From Aquimarina macrocephali JAMB N27 (GTDB lineage: Bacteria > Bacteroidota > Bacteroidia > Flavobacteriales > Flavobacteriaceae), in the NCBI RefSeq assembly GCF_000520995.1, contig NZ_JACA01000003.1, positions 248,001 to 312,000 on the forward strand: a DNA stretch of 64,000 nt. Reading direction: 5' to 3'. Both the position numbers and the translations under genes were made by a program. Under the pieces are notes generated by a model that ran no database searches, was not told the DNA's origin, and saw only the letters and a program-made list of their open reading frames with translations. Of the stretch, positions 63,537-64,000 are shown piece by piece (position 1 is the first letter of the stretch; each line of letters opens with the position of its first letter).

Positions 63537-64000
63537 TTATATTTTTTCTACTTGCATATAACTTAATTCTAATGGTGTCTTTCTTCCGAAAATCTTAACC
63601 ATTACCTCAAGTTTACGCTTCTCTTCGTTTACTTTTTCAACAGTACCATTAAATCCATTAAATGGCCCATCGATAACTTTTACTGTTTCTCCTACTGTAT
63701 AAGGAATGGCAACATTATCAGTTTTAACTGCAAGTTCATCAACCTTACCTAGCATTCTATTAATTTCTGCTTTTCTTAGTGGAACAGGATCTCCTCCTTT
63801 TACTTCACCAAGAAAACCTATTACACCATTAATAGATTTAATTATATGTGGTATTTCTCCAGAAAGGTTAGCTTCTATCATAACATAACCAGGAAAATAC
63901 ACTCTTTCTTTATTTATTTTTTTTCCATTACGGATTTGCACTACTTTTTCTGTAGGAACAAGAATCTGAGAAACATAATCTTCAAGTCCCATATGAGCAA
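63537..64000 (-). CDS. nusG: Transcription termination/antitermination protein NusG (5' end cut by window edge)
   Basis: About 154 C-terminal codons of nusG are present. The NGN part (LVPTEKVVQIRNGKKINKE, FPGYVMIEANLSGEIPHIIK) and the KOW domain (GETVKVIDGPFNGFNGTVE) are clear. A methionine codon at 63992 is internal: the frame continues upstream through Ala-His to the window end, and complete flavobacterial NusG has about 30 more residues. NusG binds RNA polymerase and couples it with Rho or the ribosome. It heads the nusG-rplK-rplA-rplJ-rplL-rpoB-rpoC row. Confidence 0.95.
   Translation of the reverse strand, partial: AHMGLEDYVSQILVPTEKVVQIRNGKKINKERVYFPGYVMIEANLSGEIPHIIKSINGVIGFLGEVKGGDPVPLRKAEINRMLGKVDELAVKTDNVAIPYTVGETVKVIDGPFNGFNGTVEKVNEEKRKLEVMVKIFGRKTPLELSYMQVEKI

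Noticed and set aside
1..64000. CRISPR arrays, prophage, insertion sequences, rRNA operons
   Set aside because: No regularly spaced repeats, no transposase, integrase or phage structural motifs and no rRNA-like segments were seen.

Overview
The window is about 64 kb of low-GC chromosomal DNA from a marine-type member of the Flavobacteriaceae (Bacteroidota). This assignment rests on type IX secretion (T9SS) sorting domains, a PorP/SprF protein, SusC/TonB-style outer-membrane proteins, DUF2024, DUF3467 and DUF6503 proteins, Bacteroidota promoters (-7 box TAnnTTTG) upstream of several genes, and a nusG-rplK-rplA-rplJ-rplL-rpoB-rpoC cluster that ends next to a DUF3467 gene. The genus cannot be fixed from the sequence alone; Aquimarina or a relative would fit. 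There is no rRNA, CRISPR array, prophage or intact insertion sequence.

Layout. 0.1-8 kb: lnt, an ABC-F ATPase, a shrunken methyltransferase-like protein, a PAS protein, a LolD/MacB-type ATPase, a sodium:solute symporter and a CoA-binding protein. 8-22 kb: two large outer-membrane TonB-receptor-like barrels (the second paired with a membrane-anchored LuxR-type regulator), a FabH-type ketosynthase, a NarL-type response regulator with a TPR histidine kinase, a very short T9SS-tail protein, htpG and a small lipoprotein. 22.3-24.4 kb: a compact unit of a CPVC thioredoxin-like protein, a lipoprotein, DUF2024 and a MarR regulator with a four-cysteine tail. Three copies of one palindrome (TTAGGATTCCTAA type) punctuate this unit, two of them touching a -7 box. 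24.4-40 kb: secreted or surface hydrolases (S9 peptidase, beta-lactamase-family protein, astacin with a chitin-binding-like tail, S1/P1 nuclease, M61 peptidase), DoxX proteins, an AraC regulator, a HAD hydrolase and a DUF819 transporter-like protein. 40-42.6 kb: two cysteine-rich peptide precursors with double-glycine leaders, one only 50 codons long and antisense to a longer spurious frame, flanking an AraC/YHS divergon and lying beside a tRNA-Thr. 42.7-44.5 kb: bcp, a QueD/PTPS-family gene and idi. 44.7-49.7 kb: a three-gene surface-protein operon (T9SS type-B adhesin, PorP/SprF, OmpA) whose first gene carries an in-frame TAA. 50-52.5 kb: prfC behind a 24-codon upstream ORF, then a decayed beta-lactamase-family gene. 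52.6-64 kb: the transcription/translation cluster on the minus strand, with nusG cut by the right edge.

Most worth following up: the MarR-operator-thiol protein unit, the hidden lanthipeptide-like precursor at 40396-40548 with its neighbour at 42263-42478, the nonsense-interrupted T9SS protein gene, and the translated-looking leader in front of the release-factor gene prfC. All functional statements come from reading motifs in the sequence; no database search was run.
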